Origin: an uncultured Hyphomonadaceae bacterium
Lineage (GTDB): Bacteria; Pseudomonadota; Alphaproteobacteria; Caulobacterales; Hyphomonadaceae
NCBI GenBank assembly: GCA_937873805.1
Contig: CALMWO010000325.1
Coordinates: 1 to 32,040 of the forward strand
Length of the DNA: 32,040 nt
Reading direction: 5' to 3'
The notes beneath the pieces were generated by a model that did not search any database, was not told the origin of the DNA, and worked only from the letters and a program-made list of their open reading frames with translations. The stretch's first letter is position 1, and every line of letters starts with the position of its first letter. Shown piece by piece: positions 23,696 to 31,959 of this stretch. Position numbers and translations under genes: made by a program.

Positions 23696-25969
23696 ATGAA
23701 ATCGAAAGTCCTTGCCGCGACCGCGCTTCTCGCGCTTGCGGCCTGCACCCCATCCTCGGCCCCCGCCGCATCGCACGCCTTCAGCGCCGAGATCCGCCGC
23801 ACAGCCTATGGCGTGCCGCACATCAAGGCCGACGATTTCGGCGGCATCGGTTTCGGCTTCGGCTATGCCAGCGCGCAGGACAATCTCTGCGAAATCCTCG
23901 ACCGCATGCTAACCGTCCGCGCCGAGCGCGCCCGCTATCTCGGACCCGGCGAGGACGACGCCAACATCGCCAGCGACGTCTACCACCAGCGTGTCAATCA
24001 GGCGGGCGATTCCGAAAAACTCCTCGCCGGTCCCGCCTCTTCCGTCGACACGCCCTCGGCAGACGCACGCGCAATCACCGCAGGCTATGTCGCCGGCCTC
24101 AACAAGTTTATCCGCGAGAAAGGCGCCGCGATCACCGATCCGCGCTGCAAGGGCCAGCCATGGGTGCAGCCCATCGATGAGATCGACTTCTGGCGCCACA
24201 TGTATGTCGGCCAGACGATCGACGGCTTCATCGCCCCCACCACCAGCGCCGCGCCGCCCTCGGCGGAGCACGCATCTCTCAGCCGCGATGCCTACATCAA
24301 CGAAGTCGATCTCGGCTCGAATGCTTATGGCTTAGGGCGTGAAGTGACCAAGGGCGGCAAAGGCATGGTGCTCGGCAACCCGCACTATCCGTGGGACGGC
24401 CCCAACCGCTTCTACCGCACGCACTTCATCATTCCGGGCAAGCTCAACATCGTCGGCGTCTCCTACATCGGCATGCCGCTCATCCGCATGGGCCACACCG
24501 AAAACATCGCGTGGAGCAACACCGTCTCCACCGCCAAGCGCTTCGGCTATTACGAACTCACGCTTGATCCCGCCGACCCGACGAAATACATCTATGAAGG
24601 CCAACCCGTCGCCATGGATCGCACCGAGGTGACGGTGCAGGTCCTCCGTGATGGCAAGCTGCAGCCCGAAACCCGCACGCTCTATTCCACGCGCTGGGGC
24701 AATGTCGTCTCATCGACCACCTACCCGTGGACCGCAACCACAGCCTTCGCCCTGCGCACGCCCCGCGTCGGCCTGCGCGATGTCGACCAGTACATGGCCG
24801 TCTGGCAGTCGAAGTCCGTGCGCGAGCTGCAAACCGCGCTCGGCAAGTACCAGTCCTACCGCTTCAACACGACCGCAGCCGATAGCACCGGCGAAGCGCT
24901 CTACGGCGATCTCGGCATGATCCCGAACGTGCCGCGCGAACTCGCCGACGCCTGCTCGAAGTCCGACTTCGCCCGCCAGCAATGGACGAAGGAACGCATC
25001 CCCGTCCTCGACGGCTCGCGCGCCGCCTGCGACTGGAAGACGGACGCAGATGCGACCGCGCCCGGCGTGTTCGGCCCCGCCGCCTCGCCCCATCTTTTCC
25101 GCACCGACTACGTCACGCAGAGCAATGACAGCTACTGGCTGACAAACCCGGCCCAACCGCTCGAAGGCTACAGCCCGATCTGGGGCGATGAAGCCACCAC
25201 GCGCTCCCTGCGCACACGCCTCGGCCTGATCCAGGTCGCAGACCGCGTCGCCGGAACCGACGGCCTCGGCGAACCCAAGTTCGACATCGGCACCCTGCAA
25301 AAGGTGATGTACGGCAACCGCCACTACGGCGCTGAACTCGTGCAAAAAGATCTCGCCAGGATCTGCATGACGTCCGCCCGCCCCAACATTCCCGCCGCCT
25401 GCAAAGCCATCGCGGAGTGGGACGGCAAGGTCGATCTCGACAGCCGCGGCGCGCACCTCTTTCATCTCTTCGCTGAAAACGGCGGCCTGAAATTCAAGGT
25501 CGCGTTCGATCCGAAGAACCCGGTCGCGACGCCCAACACGCTGGATACGTCAGACCCGAAAGTCCTCGAAGCCTTCGCCAGGGCCGTCGACAAACTCACC
25601 GAAATGGAAATCCCCGCCAACGCCCGCCTCGGCGACGTTCAACGCGAAACCCGCGGCGAAGAACGCATTCCGATCCACGGCGGCGCCGGCCCCGAAGGCG
25701 TCTTCAACGTCATCACCGTGGAAGACCTCGAGCCCAAACTCGGCTGGACCAGCATCCGCCATGGCGCAAGCTGGATCATGACGACGGAATTCACCGCCAA
25801 CGGTCCGGTGAGCCAGGGCATCCTCACCTATTCGGAATCAACGGACGCAACCTCGCCCCACCATTCCGACCAGACGCGCCTCTACTCGCAGAAAGGTTGG
25901 GACGATCTGCGCTTCACGGATGAAGCGGTGGAAGCCGGAACGGAAAGCCGCGAGACGATCAGCGAGTAG
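23696..25969 (+). CDS. Penicillin/AHL acylase-family Ntn hydrolase, lipoprotein
   Basis: This 757-residue product belongs to the N-terminal-nucleophile acylases (penicillin G acylase, aculeacin acylase, PvdQ). A lipobox LAAC puts Cys17 at the mature N-terminus. The alpha part shows the family start AYGVPHIKADD and FGYASAQDNL. The self-cleavage site is in DLGSNAYG, with Ser208 as the predicted nucleophile of the beta chain, followed by GNPHYPW and GHTENIAWSNTVS. Length is close to PvdQ (about 760). Substrates in the family are amides of fatty or aromatic acids, including AHL signals and beta-lactams. Which one applies here cannot be read. ATG 23696 has GGAG about 9 bases upstream. It diverges from the two MBL genes and converges on a lipoprotein gene 8 bases away. 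Confidence 0.91.
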   Translation: MKSKVLAATALLALAACTPSSAPAASHAFSAEIRRTAYGVPHIKADDFGGIGFGFGYASAQDNLCEILDRMLTVRAERARYLGPGEDDANIASDVYHQRVNQAGDSEKLLAGPASSVDTPSADARAITAGYVAGLNKFIREKGAAITDPRCKGQPWVQPIDEIDFWRHMYVGQTIDGFIAPTTSAAPPSAEHASLSRDAYINEVDLGSNAYGLGREVTKGGKGMVLGNPHYPWDGPNRFYRTHFIIPGKLNIVGVSYIGMPLIRMGHTENIAWSNTVSTAKRFGYYELTLDPADPTKYIYEGQPVAMDRTEVTVQVLRDGKLQPETRTLYSTRWGNVVSSTTYPWTATTAFALRTPRVGLRDVDQYMAVWQSKSVRELQTALGKYQSYRFNTTAADSTGEALYGDLGMIPNVPRELADACSKSDFARQQWTKERIPVLDGSRAACDWKTDADATAPGVFGPAASPHLFRTDYVTQSNDSYWLTNPAQPLEGYSPIWGDEATTRSLRTRLGLIQVADRVAGTDGLGEPKFDIGTLQKVMYGNRHYGAELVQKDLARICMTSARPNIPAACKAIAEWDGKVDLDSRGAHLFHLFAENGGLKFKVAFDPKNPVATPNTLDTSDPKVLEAFARAVDKLTEMEIPANARLGDVQRETRGEERIPIHGGAGPEGVFNVITVEDLEPKLGWTSIRHGASWIMTTEFTANGPVSQGILTYSESTDATSPHHSDQTRLYSQKGWDDLRFTDEAVEAGTESRETISE

Positions 25970-25977
25970 GTACGCGC

Positions 25978-26421
25978 CTACTTAAGCTCTTCCGCAACGC
26001 AGCCGTCGCCTTCAAACGTCACGTCCTCAACGCGCCCGCCGCCCATCACAAAGCGGGTCGAACACGTCGAGCGATAGACACGGGGCGGTTGCCAGACCGG
26101 GAACGTCTCTTCGATCGTCTCGGTCTTCTGCTTGCCGTCCTTGTCGGTGAAGGTGCGTTTCACCTGCCGCGTCTCGTCGCGGTAGTAGCCGTCCTGCTCA
26201 TCCACGGTCGTCTTGGTGTAGCTCCACATCTCACGCCCGTTCGACATGCTCGAACGATTCTGCGGCGGGCCCCAACGCATCATGATGTCATCGCTCGCAC
26301 GACCCATCTCCATGCTCATGTGCTGGCGATAGCCCTCCTCGGTTGCGCAGGCGGAAATCGCCATGACGCAGGCGCCAAGCACCGCGAAGGCAAGCGTGCG
26401 GCCAGTGCGAAAAACCGTCAT
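25978..26421 (-). CDS. Small lipoprotein of unknown function
   Basis: The 147-residue product has a signal peptide with lipobox ISAC (Cys25). The mature part includes SMEMGRASDDIMMRWGPPQN, MWSYTKTTVDEQDGYY and a C-terminal FVMGGGRVEDVTFEGDGC. The layout, a helix with RWGPP followed by strands and an end with VxDVxFEG, recalls BamE/SmpA-type small envelope lipoproteins, but the match is loose and is my inference. ATG 26421 is supported by GGAG about 9 bases upstream. Two Cys near the end (STC and DGC) could form a disulfide. Confidence 0.75.
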   Translation of the reverse strand: MTVFRTGRTLAFAVLGACVMAISACATEEGYRQHMSMEMGRASDDIMMRWGPPQNRSSMSNGREMWSYTKTTVDEQDGYYRDETRQVKRTFTDKDGKQKTETIEETFPVWQPPRVYRSTCSTRFVMGGGRVEDVTFEGDGCVAEELK

Positions 26422-26522
26422 CGTCCCACTCCAGGTCCACCCCGGATCATCCCCGACCCCGGCTGAACCCAGATTGAATGAGACTGAAGCCCAATACCAG
26501 TCCCGGCTGGGCTATCGCCGCG

Positions 26523-27092
26523 TCAGTGCGATTGAAGACCGGCAGGATCTGACGGGCGCGGCAGATCGAGTGACGGCCGGCCGCTTGTATCGACCGGCGT
26601 CTGGGGCTGAACAACGACCGGCGGCGAAAGCTGTACGGGCTGAGGGCCGATCGGCACGGGCGGCGTGTAGGCTGGCGGCACATAGGCCGGAGGTGTCGGG
26701 GGCGGCGTCGGCGCAGACGCGATCACAGTCGGGGCTGACGCACCCTGCCCCGCGCCACGCGACGGAGCAGACGTAAGATCCGAACGGATAAACGCCTTCT
26801 GACCGTTCTTGAGAACGACCTGATACCAGTTCCAGTCAGGCAGACGCGCAATGCCGACCACGCTCAGCGCCAGCCCGGTGCTGCCGCTCGACAGAACCTG
26901 CGTCTGCGGCGTCGAGAACGGCTCGGCGCGCAGGCGCACGCCTGTGCCCTGGATCGTAACCTGCCCCGCGGGTGTGAACGGCTCGACCGTATAGCTGGCT
27001 TGCGCTGCTATCGGCTGGCCGGGAACCTGCGCCACCGCCGCGCCCGCAGAGGCCAGAGCCGCAGCAAAAACAGCGGAAACCACAACACGCAT
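26523..27092 (-). CDS. Exported bacterial SH3-like protein with proline-rich tail
   Basis: The 189-residue product has a signal peptide (VVVSAVFAAALASAGAAVAQ) and then one bacterial SH3-like unit (about 38-105), seen as GTGVRLRAEPFSTPQTQVLS, PDWNWYQVVLKNGQKAFIR and DLTSAP. Such domains usually bind peptidoglycan or peptides. The last 80 residues are a disordered Pro/Val/Gln-rich tail (TPPPTPPAYVPPAYTPP and on). ATG 27092 is chosen because the upstream in-frame region is hydrophilic and would block the signal peptide. It is not close kin of the other SH3-like protein 1.3 kb away. Confidence 0.78.
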   Translation of the reverse strand: MRVVVSAVFAAALASAGAAVAQVPGQPIAAQASYTVEPFTPAGQVTIQGTGVRLRAEPFSTPQTQVLSSGSTGLALSVVGIARLPDWNWYQVVLKNGQKAFIRSDLTSAPSRGAGQGASAPTVIASAPTPPPTPPAYVPPAYTPPVPIGPQPVQLSPPVVVQPQTPVDTSGRPSLDLPRPSDPAGLQSH

Positions 27093-27210
27093 CGGACTTA
27101 CACCTGATCGTTTCGTGGACGAAAGCTTGTCCACCCGCCTGTCACCCTGAGGGGCGACGGCGCCTAAACGATGGCGATCCTGAAGCAGGCTGCGCCTAAA
27201 GCGTTGCTGA

Positions 27211-28203
27211 CTAGAGCATCGCCGGGATGACGCGATCTGGCGGTTTGTGACCGTCAGCGAAGGTCTTGATGTTGATGATGACCTTCTCGCCCATGTCCAC
27301 GCGGCCCTCGAGCGTCGCCGAACTCATGTGCGGCAGCAGGACGACGTTGCGCAGGGCTTTCAGACGCGGGTTCACATTGGGCTCGTTCTCGAACACGTCG
27401 AGCCCGGCGCCAGCGATCTCGCCATTTTCCAGCGCACGGATCATGGCCGCTTCGTCGACGACTTCGCCGCGCGCCGTGTTCACCAGATAGGCTTCCGGTT
27501 TCATCAGCTTGATGCGCCGCGCGCTCATCAGATGGAAGGTCGCGGGCGTGTGCGGGCAATTGATGGAGACGATGTCCATCCGGGCCAGCATCTGGTCGAG
27601 GCTTTCCCAATAGGTCGCCTCAAGCTGTTCAGCGACCTGATCGCGAACCGGCTTCCGGTTGTGATAGTGAACCTGCAGGCCGAAGGCGCGGGCGCGTTTG
27701 GCCACTGCCGTGCCAATGCGGCCCATGCCGATAATGCCCAGCCGCTTGCCGTAGATACGCCGGCCGAGCATCCAGGTCGGCGACCAGCCAACGAACTGGC
27801 CGGACTGCATGGCGCTCACGCCGTCCACGATGCGGCGGGGCGCAGCAAGGATCAGCGCCATCGTCATGTCGGCCGTGTCTTCGGTCAGCACGCCCGGCGT
27901 GTTCGTCACGGTGATGCCGCGCGAGACGCACGACTGCACGTCAATATTGTCCACGCCCACGCCGAACTGGGCGATCAGCCTCAGCCGGTCACCTGCCCGC
28001 GCCAGGACCCGGCCGTCGATCTTGTCGGTCAGCGTCGGCACCAGCACGTCGCAGCGCGCCGCAGCGTCGCACAGCTGCTCGATCGTCATCGGCGTGTCGG
28101 TCGTGTTGAGCTCGACGTCGAACAACTCGCTCATGCGCGTTTCGACCGGCTCGGGCAGCCGACGCGTCACAATGACCTTCACCTTCGGGCGGGACGTGGG
28201 CAT
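27211..28203 (-). CDS. D-glycerate dehydrogenase/glyoxylate-hydroxypyruvate reductase
   Basis: This enzyme reduces glyoxylate or hydroxypyruvate with NAD(P)H. The 330-residue product has the split substrate/Rossmann layout of D-2-hydroxyacid dehydrogenases: FGVGVDNIDV, the nucleotide loop GMGRIGTAVAKRA (159-171), LVNTARGEVVDE with Arg245, VFENEP with Glu274 and LLPHMSSAT with His292. The HNRKP after the second strand puts Arg at the position that often favours NADPH. GyaR-type D-glycerate dehydrogenase is the best guess; hydroxypyruvate reductase is the same class. ATG 28203 is chosen over 28251, which adds an unrelated basic stretch. No serine-cycle or photorespiration genes lie nearby. Confidence 0.9.
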   Translation of the reverse strand: MPTSRPKVKVIVTRRLPEPVETRMSELFDVELNTTDTPMTIEQLCDAAARCDVLVPTLTDKIDGRVLARAGDRLRLIAQFGVGVDNIDVQSCVSRGITVTNTPGVLTEDTADMTMALILAAPRRIVDGVSAMQSGQFVGWSPTWMLGRRIYGKRLGIIGMGRIGTAVAKRARAFGLQVHYHNRKPVRDQVAEQLEATYWESLDQMLARMDIVSINCPHTPATFHLMSARRIKLMKPEAYLVNTARGEVVDEAAMIRALENGEIAGAGLDVFENEPNVNPRLKALRNVVLLPHMSSATLEGRVDMGEKVIINIKTFADGHKPPDRVIPAML

Positions 28204-28429
28204 GCCTCGGGGCGTTCCTCTGCTCTTGGCGCGCGGGCTGCCCCGTCTCACCTTTCCTGCGGTGTAGCAAGGCGATGCCGCCGGGCCAACCGGCTCTCAA
28301 TCGCTCAAACACGATACTCTTATGGCAAATGCGGAATTCACCCTGTTTTCCCGCACGTGGTTAAGCGCACTTTCACCACCCCGTGCTTTTTTGACCTCCC
28401 GCCTCTCCACCACGAGGAAATGCCGCCCC

Positions 28430-28996
28430 GTGAGCGAAAAACGCATCCGTCTCGTCACTTTGCTGGCTGTTGCGCAGATTTTCGGCGCCACGGCCGCCTA
28501 CGCGCAGGACCAGCTCGCGCCCGGCAGCTTCAAGGCTTACGCGCCCGAGAGCATGGAACCGCGGGTCAGCGACTTCTCCGGCAAACCCGTCCCCCGTTAT
28601 GCCAGCCTGCGGCATGACACCGTGAACGGCCGCTCCGGCCCCAGCCTCGATTACCCCATCCGCTGGACCTATGAACGCGCCGGCCTGCCAGTCGTGATCG
28701 TGCGCGAAAGCCAGGACTGGCGCAAAATCCGTGATCCGATGGGCGATGAGGTCTGGGTCAACAAATCCCAGCTGGCCGCCGAACGCACCGCCATCACCAA
28801 CGAAACCGGCGCAATCTTCCGGGAAGCTAACCCGCGTTCCGCCCGCCTTGCCCGTTTTGAAGCCGGCGCGGTGGTGTCCCTTGGCAATTGCGATGGCGCA
28901 TGGTGCCAGGTGGTCGCAGAGGGCCATGAAGGCTGGGTTCGCAAGGCTCAGCTCTGGGGCGTCGACCCGCTGATCGCCGCTCCCGGAAATCGCTAG
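28430..28996 (+). CDS. Exported SH3-domain (YgiM-like) protein
   Basis: The 188-residue product from GTG 28430 has a signal peptide (IRLVTLLAVAQIFGATAAYA, cleaved before QDQ). It contains two SH3-like units: YASLRHDTVNGRSGPSLDYP with EVWVNKSQL (about 60-125) and AIFREANPRSARLARFEAGA with WCQVVAEGHEGWVRKAQLWG (about 130-178). The second carries two cysteines (NCDGAWC) that could form a disulfide. Function is probably envelope or peptidoglycan binding. The start is uncertain: GAGGA lies 15 bases before GTG, and upstream in-frame ATG 28322 would give an unlikely N-terminus. fabA begins 85 bases downstream on the same strand. Confidence 0.82.
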   Translation: MSEKRIRLVTLLAVAQIFGATAAYAQDQLAPGSFKAYAPESMEPRVSDFSGKPVPRYASLRHDTVNGRSGPSLDYPIRWTYERAGLPVVIVRESQDWRKIRDPMGDEVWVNKSQLAAERTAITNETGAIFREANPRSARLARFEAGAVVSLGNCDGAWCQVVAEGHEGWVRKAQLWGVDPLIAAPGNR

Positions 28997-29080
28997 GATT
29001 TTGCTGCGCCTGCGTTCGCCTCAGCGCGCTTGAGCCCCCTATCCCCCCGTGTTAACCGGCCTCTCCTTCCGGAGCGGCAT

Positions 29081-29623
29081 ATGACGCAGTCCCCCAATTC
29101 GCCTCACGCATTTCACACGCCGCAGGCGTCCTACACTTACGAGGAGCTGCTGAAGAGCGGCCGCGGCGAGCTTTTCGGGCCCGGCAACGCCCAGCTCCCG
29201 ACCCCGCCCATGCTGATGCTGGACCGGATCAAGGAAATCACCCTCGACGGCGGTTCGGCCAAACGCGGCCACATCGTTGCGGAACTCGATATCCACCCCG
29301 ATCTCTGGTTCTTCAAATGCCACTTCCCGGGGGATCCCGTGATGCCTGGCTGTCTTGGACTCGATGCAATGTGGCAGCTGGTCGGCTTCTGGCTCGGCTG
29401 GTCGGGCTCGCCCGGCAAAGGCCGCGCGCTTGGCGTCGGCGAGTGCAAATTCACGGGCCAGGTCACGCCGGACAAGAAGCTGGTGCGTTACGAGATCGAT
29501 ATCCGGCGGGCGATTCGCTCGCACCTGACGATGGGCATTGCTGACGGGACTGTGTTTCTGGATGGCGAAAAGATTTACCAGGCCAAGGACATGAAAGTTG
29601 GCTTGATCGCCGCCGCCGCGTAA
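29081..29623 (+). CDS. fabA: 3-hydroxydecanoyl-ACP dehydratase/isomerase
   Basis: FabA dehydrates 3-hydroxyacyl-ACP and isomerises trans-2- to cis-3-decenoyl-ACP, the branch point to unsaturated fatty acids. The 180-residue product matches the family closely: PPMLMLDRI, FFKCHFPGDPVMPGCLGLDA with catalytic His81 and Asp95 (the E. coli spacing of 14), MWQLVGFWLGW and FTGQVTP. ATG 29081 has GGAG 6 bases upstream. The N-terminus is about 10 residues longer than in E. coli. It precedes fabB by 63 bases in the same direction, and the pair works together. Confidence 0.96.
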   Translation: MTQSPNSPHAFHTPQASYTYEELLKSGRGELFGPGNAQLPTPPMLMLDRIKEITLDGGSAKRGHIVAELDIHPDLWFFKCHFPGDPVMPGCLGLDAMWQLVGFWLGWSGSPGKGRALGVGECKFTGQVTPDKKLVRYEIDIRRAIRSHLTMGIADGTVFLDGEKIYQAKDMKVGLIAAAA

Positions 29624-29686
29624 AAATCAGGTTCTGCGTACGCCGCGCATGTCGGCGTCACGAGGTTCATTAGGGAGCTGCACGCC

Positions 29687-30928
29687 ATGGCCGCCAACGG
29701 CCCAGATCTTCGCCGGGTAGTCGTCACGGGCATGGGCATCGTGTCCTCCATCGGCGACACGATTCGCGAAGTCACCGACAGCCTCAAGCAGGGCAAGTCG
29801 GGCATCAGCTTCATCCAGGACTACGCCGACAAGGGGTTCAAGTCCCAGGTCGCCGGCAAGCCGAACGCCATGCCGGAAGACCATGTCGACAAGCGCGCGA
29901 TGCGCTTCATGGGCGATGGCGCCGGCTGGTGCCACATGTCGATGACGCAGGCGATTGCCGACGCCGGCCTCGACGAAAGCATCATCTCTAACCCGCGCAC
30001 GGGGCTTATTGTCGGAACCGGCGGCCCGAGCACGCGCGCCATCGTGGCCGCCGCTGACTCCACCCGCGAAAAAGGCTCGCCCCGCCGCATCGGGCCGTTC
30101 GCCGTGCCCAAGGCGATGTCGTCGACCGCATCGGCGACGCTCTCCACCCTCTTCAAGATTCTCGGCGTGAACTATTCGATCTCGTCCGCCTGCACGACGT
30201 CGCTGCATTGCGTCGGCGCAGCCACCGAACAGATCCAGTGGGGCAAGCAGGATGTGATGTTCGCCGGCGGCGGCGAAGAACTCGACTGGACGCTCTCCGC
30301 CCTGTTCGACGGGCTCGGCGCCATGTCGTCGAAATACAATACCGAACCTCATCGTGCATCGCGGGCTTACGACGCCGATCGCGACGGCTTCGTGATCGCG
30401 GGCGGCGCAGGCATGCTCGTGCTGGAAGAGTACGAACACGCCAAGCGCCGCGGCGCGACCATCTATGGCGAAATCGCCGGCTATGGCGCGACCTCGGATG
30501 GCTTCGACATGGTCGCCCCGTCGGGTGAAGGCGCAGCCCGCGCCATGCGCCTTGCGATGAGCCAGGCGGGCCGCGCGCCCGACTATCTCAACCCGCACGC
30601 AACCTCGACGCCGGTTGGCGACATGAAGGAACTGGAAGCCGTCCGCGAAGTCTTCGGCCAGCAGGCCTCCGACCAGCCGATGATCTCCGCCACCAAGTCG
30701 ATGACCGGCCACTCGCTCGGCGGCGCCGGCGTGCAGGAGCTGATCTATTCGCTGATCATGATGAAGGAGAAATTCGTCGCTCCTTCGATCAACATCGACA
30801 AGCTCGACCCCCTCGCCTACGGCGTCAACATCATCCGCGAAGCCCGCGAAGCGGTCATCAAGATGGTGATGTCGAACTCGTTCGGCTTCGGCGGAACGAA
30901 CGGCTCCGTCATGGTCGCGAAGGTCTGA
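29687..30928 (+). CDS. fabB: 3-oxoacyl-ACP synthase I
   Basis: FabB condenses malonyl-ACP with acyl-ACP and elongates the cis-3-decenoyl chain made by FabA. The 413-residue product shows the thiolase-fold condensing enzyme signature: VVVTGMGIVSSIGD, the nucleophile Cys169 in SSACTTSLHC, His304 in PHATSTPVGD, Lys337 and His342 in TKSMTGHSLGGAG, and the C-terminal NSFGFGGTNGS. AGGGAG about 9 bases before ATG 29687 supports the start. A repeat-like hairpin downstream may end the fabAB transcript. Confidence 0.97.
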   Translation: MAANGPDLRRVVVTGMGIVSSIGDTIREVTDSLKQGKSGISFIQDYADKGFKSQVAGKPNAMPEDHVDKRAMRFMGDGAGWCHMSMTQAIADAGLDESIISNPRTGLIVGTGGPSTRAIVAAADSTREKGSPRRIGPFAVPKAMSSTASATLSTLFKILGVNYSISSACTTSLHCVGAATEQIQWGKQDVMFAGGGEELDWTLSALFDGLGAMSSKYNTEPHRASRAYDADRDGFVIAGGAGMLVLEEYEHAKRRGATIYGEIAGYGATSDGFDMVAPSGEGAARAMRLAMSQAGRAPDYLNPHATSTPVGDMKELEAVREVFGQQASDQPMISATKSMTGHSLGGAGVQELIYSLIMMKEKFVAPSINIDKLDPLAYGVNIIREAREAVIKMVMSNSFGFGGTNGSVMVAKV

Positions 30929-30945
30929 GCACGCCCGCCAGCGTC

Positions 30946-30968
30946 ATCCTCGGGCTTGACCCGAGGAT
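30946..30968 (+). terminator. Hairpin of the common alphaproteobacterial intergenic type, downstream of fabB
   Basis: ATCCTCGGG (30946-30954) and CCCGAGGAT (30960-30968) form a perfect 9-bp stem with the loop CTTGA, followed by a T/C-rich run. The surrounding word, of the form gtcatc-stem-cttga-stem, resembles a dispersed palindrome seen in many alphaproteobacterial genomes. It begins 17 bases after the fabB stop and probably ends that transcript. Confidence 0.7.
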
Positions 30969-31152
30969 CTTCCTTTCCTTCCGCAAGTCATCTCGGCCGC
31001 ACAACTCCGCGTAATTCCTGCGCCGTAATGTAGGATGGCCATCCCCACTTCGTGCGCTTTCGCCAACGGATTCAAAGACCTCATCGAACCGAAACGGTGG
31101 ACAGCGGGATCAGCCATCCCACACCCCGCAAGCCCAGTGCGATACTGCGCAC

Positions 31153-31836
31153 ATGACCGAGCCCGCCTCTTCCCCGAAGCTTGACCCCGCCAGCTCTGGC
31201 GCGCTGGATTTCCTGCGCGCGCTTGTCGCTGCGATGGCGCGTGTCTTCTTCACGCCCGTCGCCCTGCTGGCCCGCAGGACGATCCCGACGGATCAGCGCA
31301 ACACCTTCCTCAGTCAGCTTCGTCCCATCGAGCTCCTGCTCCGCCGCATCTTCATGGTCGAGGCTTTGCGCATCGCGCCGGCGGTCCGCCTCGCGGATGC
31401 AATGCGCGTGAGCCTCGGCCCTTTGCCTGCGCGCCCGCAAAGACCGCTCGACCCTCAGGACTCCACCCGCTGGCCCGTCACGTTCTGCACCGTCCCGCCG
31501 CGTGAAAATCCGCGCGACCGCCGCTACAAGGCGCTCCTCGCCCGCGCGCGCCTTCACGCGGCCAATGCGGTGGAGACGAAGCCGCCACGTCCGCCGCTGC
31601 GTGAGCACCATCCCACGCGGCCGCTGGCCTTGCGGCTCGAAGCGCTGATTCGCGCCGCCGCCAATCCCGCCGGCCACATTCAGCGTCTGGCCCGCCGCTT
31701 CTCGCGCGCCATGCCGCGCCGGGTGGAAGCGTTGTTCGCGCCACAATTTACGCCCTGGAGCGATTTCAACGACCATCTGGGCCGCCTCCAGGCCGAGGTG
31801 ACACGCCTTTTCGTGCAGTTCGCCGACAGCTCATGA
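31153..31836 (+). CDS. Hypothetical basic protein between fabB and fabI
   Basis: I do not recognise this family. The 227-residue product is very basic and rich in Arg, Ala, Leu and Pro. It has a possible amphipathic or membrane-touching helix near the N-terminus (about 18-42, FLRALVAAMARVFFTPVALL). A long helix-friendly middle follows (IPTDQRNTFLSQLRPIELLL), then a proline-rich region and a helical end (LGRLQAEVTRLFVQF). No signal peptide or cysteine-rich motif is seen except a single Cys (TFCTV). The ATG at 31153 lacks a clear ribosome binding site. It lies between fabB and fabI on the same strand, and its stop overlaps the start of a small Cys-rich ORF as ATGA. Confidence 0.6.
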   Translation: MTEPASSPKLDPASSGALDFLRALVAAMARVFFTPVALLARRTIPTDQRNTFLSQLRPIELLLRRIFMVEALRIAPAVRLADAMRVSLGPLPARPQRPLDPQDSTRWPVTFCTVPPRENPRDRRYKALLARARLHAANAVETKPPRPPLREHHPTRPLALRLEALIRAAANPAGHIQRLARRFSRAMPRRVEALFAPQFTPWSDFNDHLGRLQAEVTRLFVQFADSS

Positions 31837-31910
31837 TGGGCCCCAACCAACCAGCCTGCCTGCCCTGCGGCCTGCCGTGGGGTCGCGGCTGCATGTGCGC
31901 CCAAACTTGA
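31833..31910 (+). CDS. Candidate 25-residue cysteine-rich microprotein
   Basis: The ORF starts with ATGATG overlapping the upstream gene's TGA (ATGA), a spacing that favours translational coupling. The product has four Cys in 25 residues arranged CLPC at 9-12 and CMC at 20-22, with Pro and Gly between them (GLPWGRG). This is close to a minimal zinc knuckle or redox motif. It is too short to be sure it is real, and there is no independent ribosome binding site. Confidence 0.4.
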   Translation: MMGPNQPACLPCGLPWGRGCMCAQT

Positions 31911-31959
31911 CGCGCCAGCGCCGCTCACCTACCCCGCGATCTCAGCAAAGGAGCCTCCC

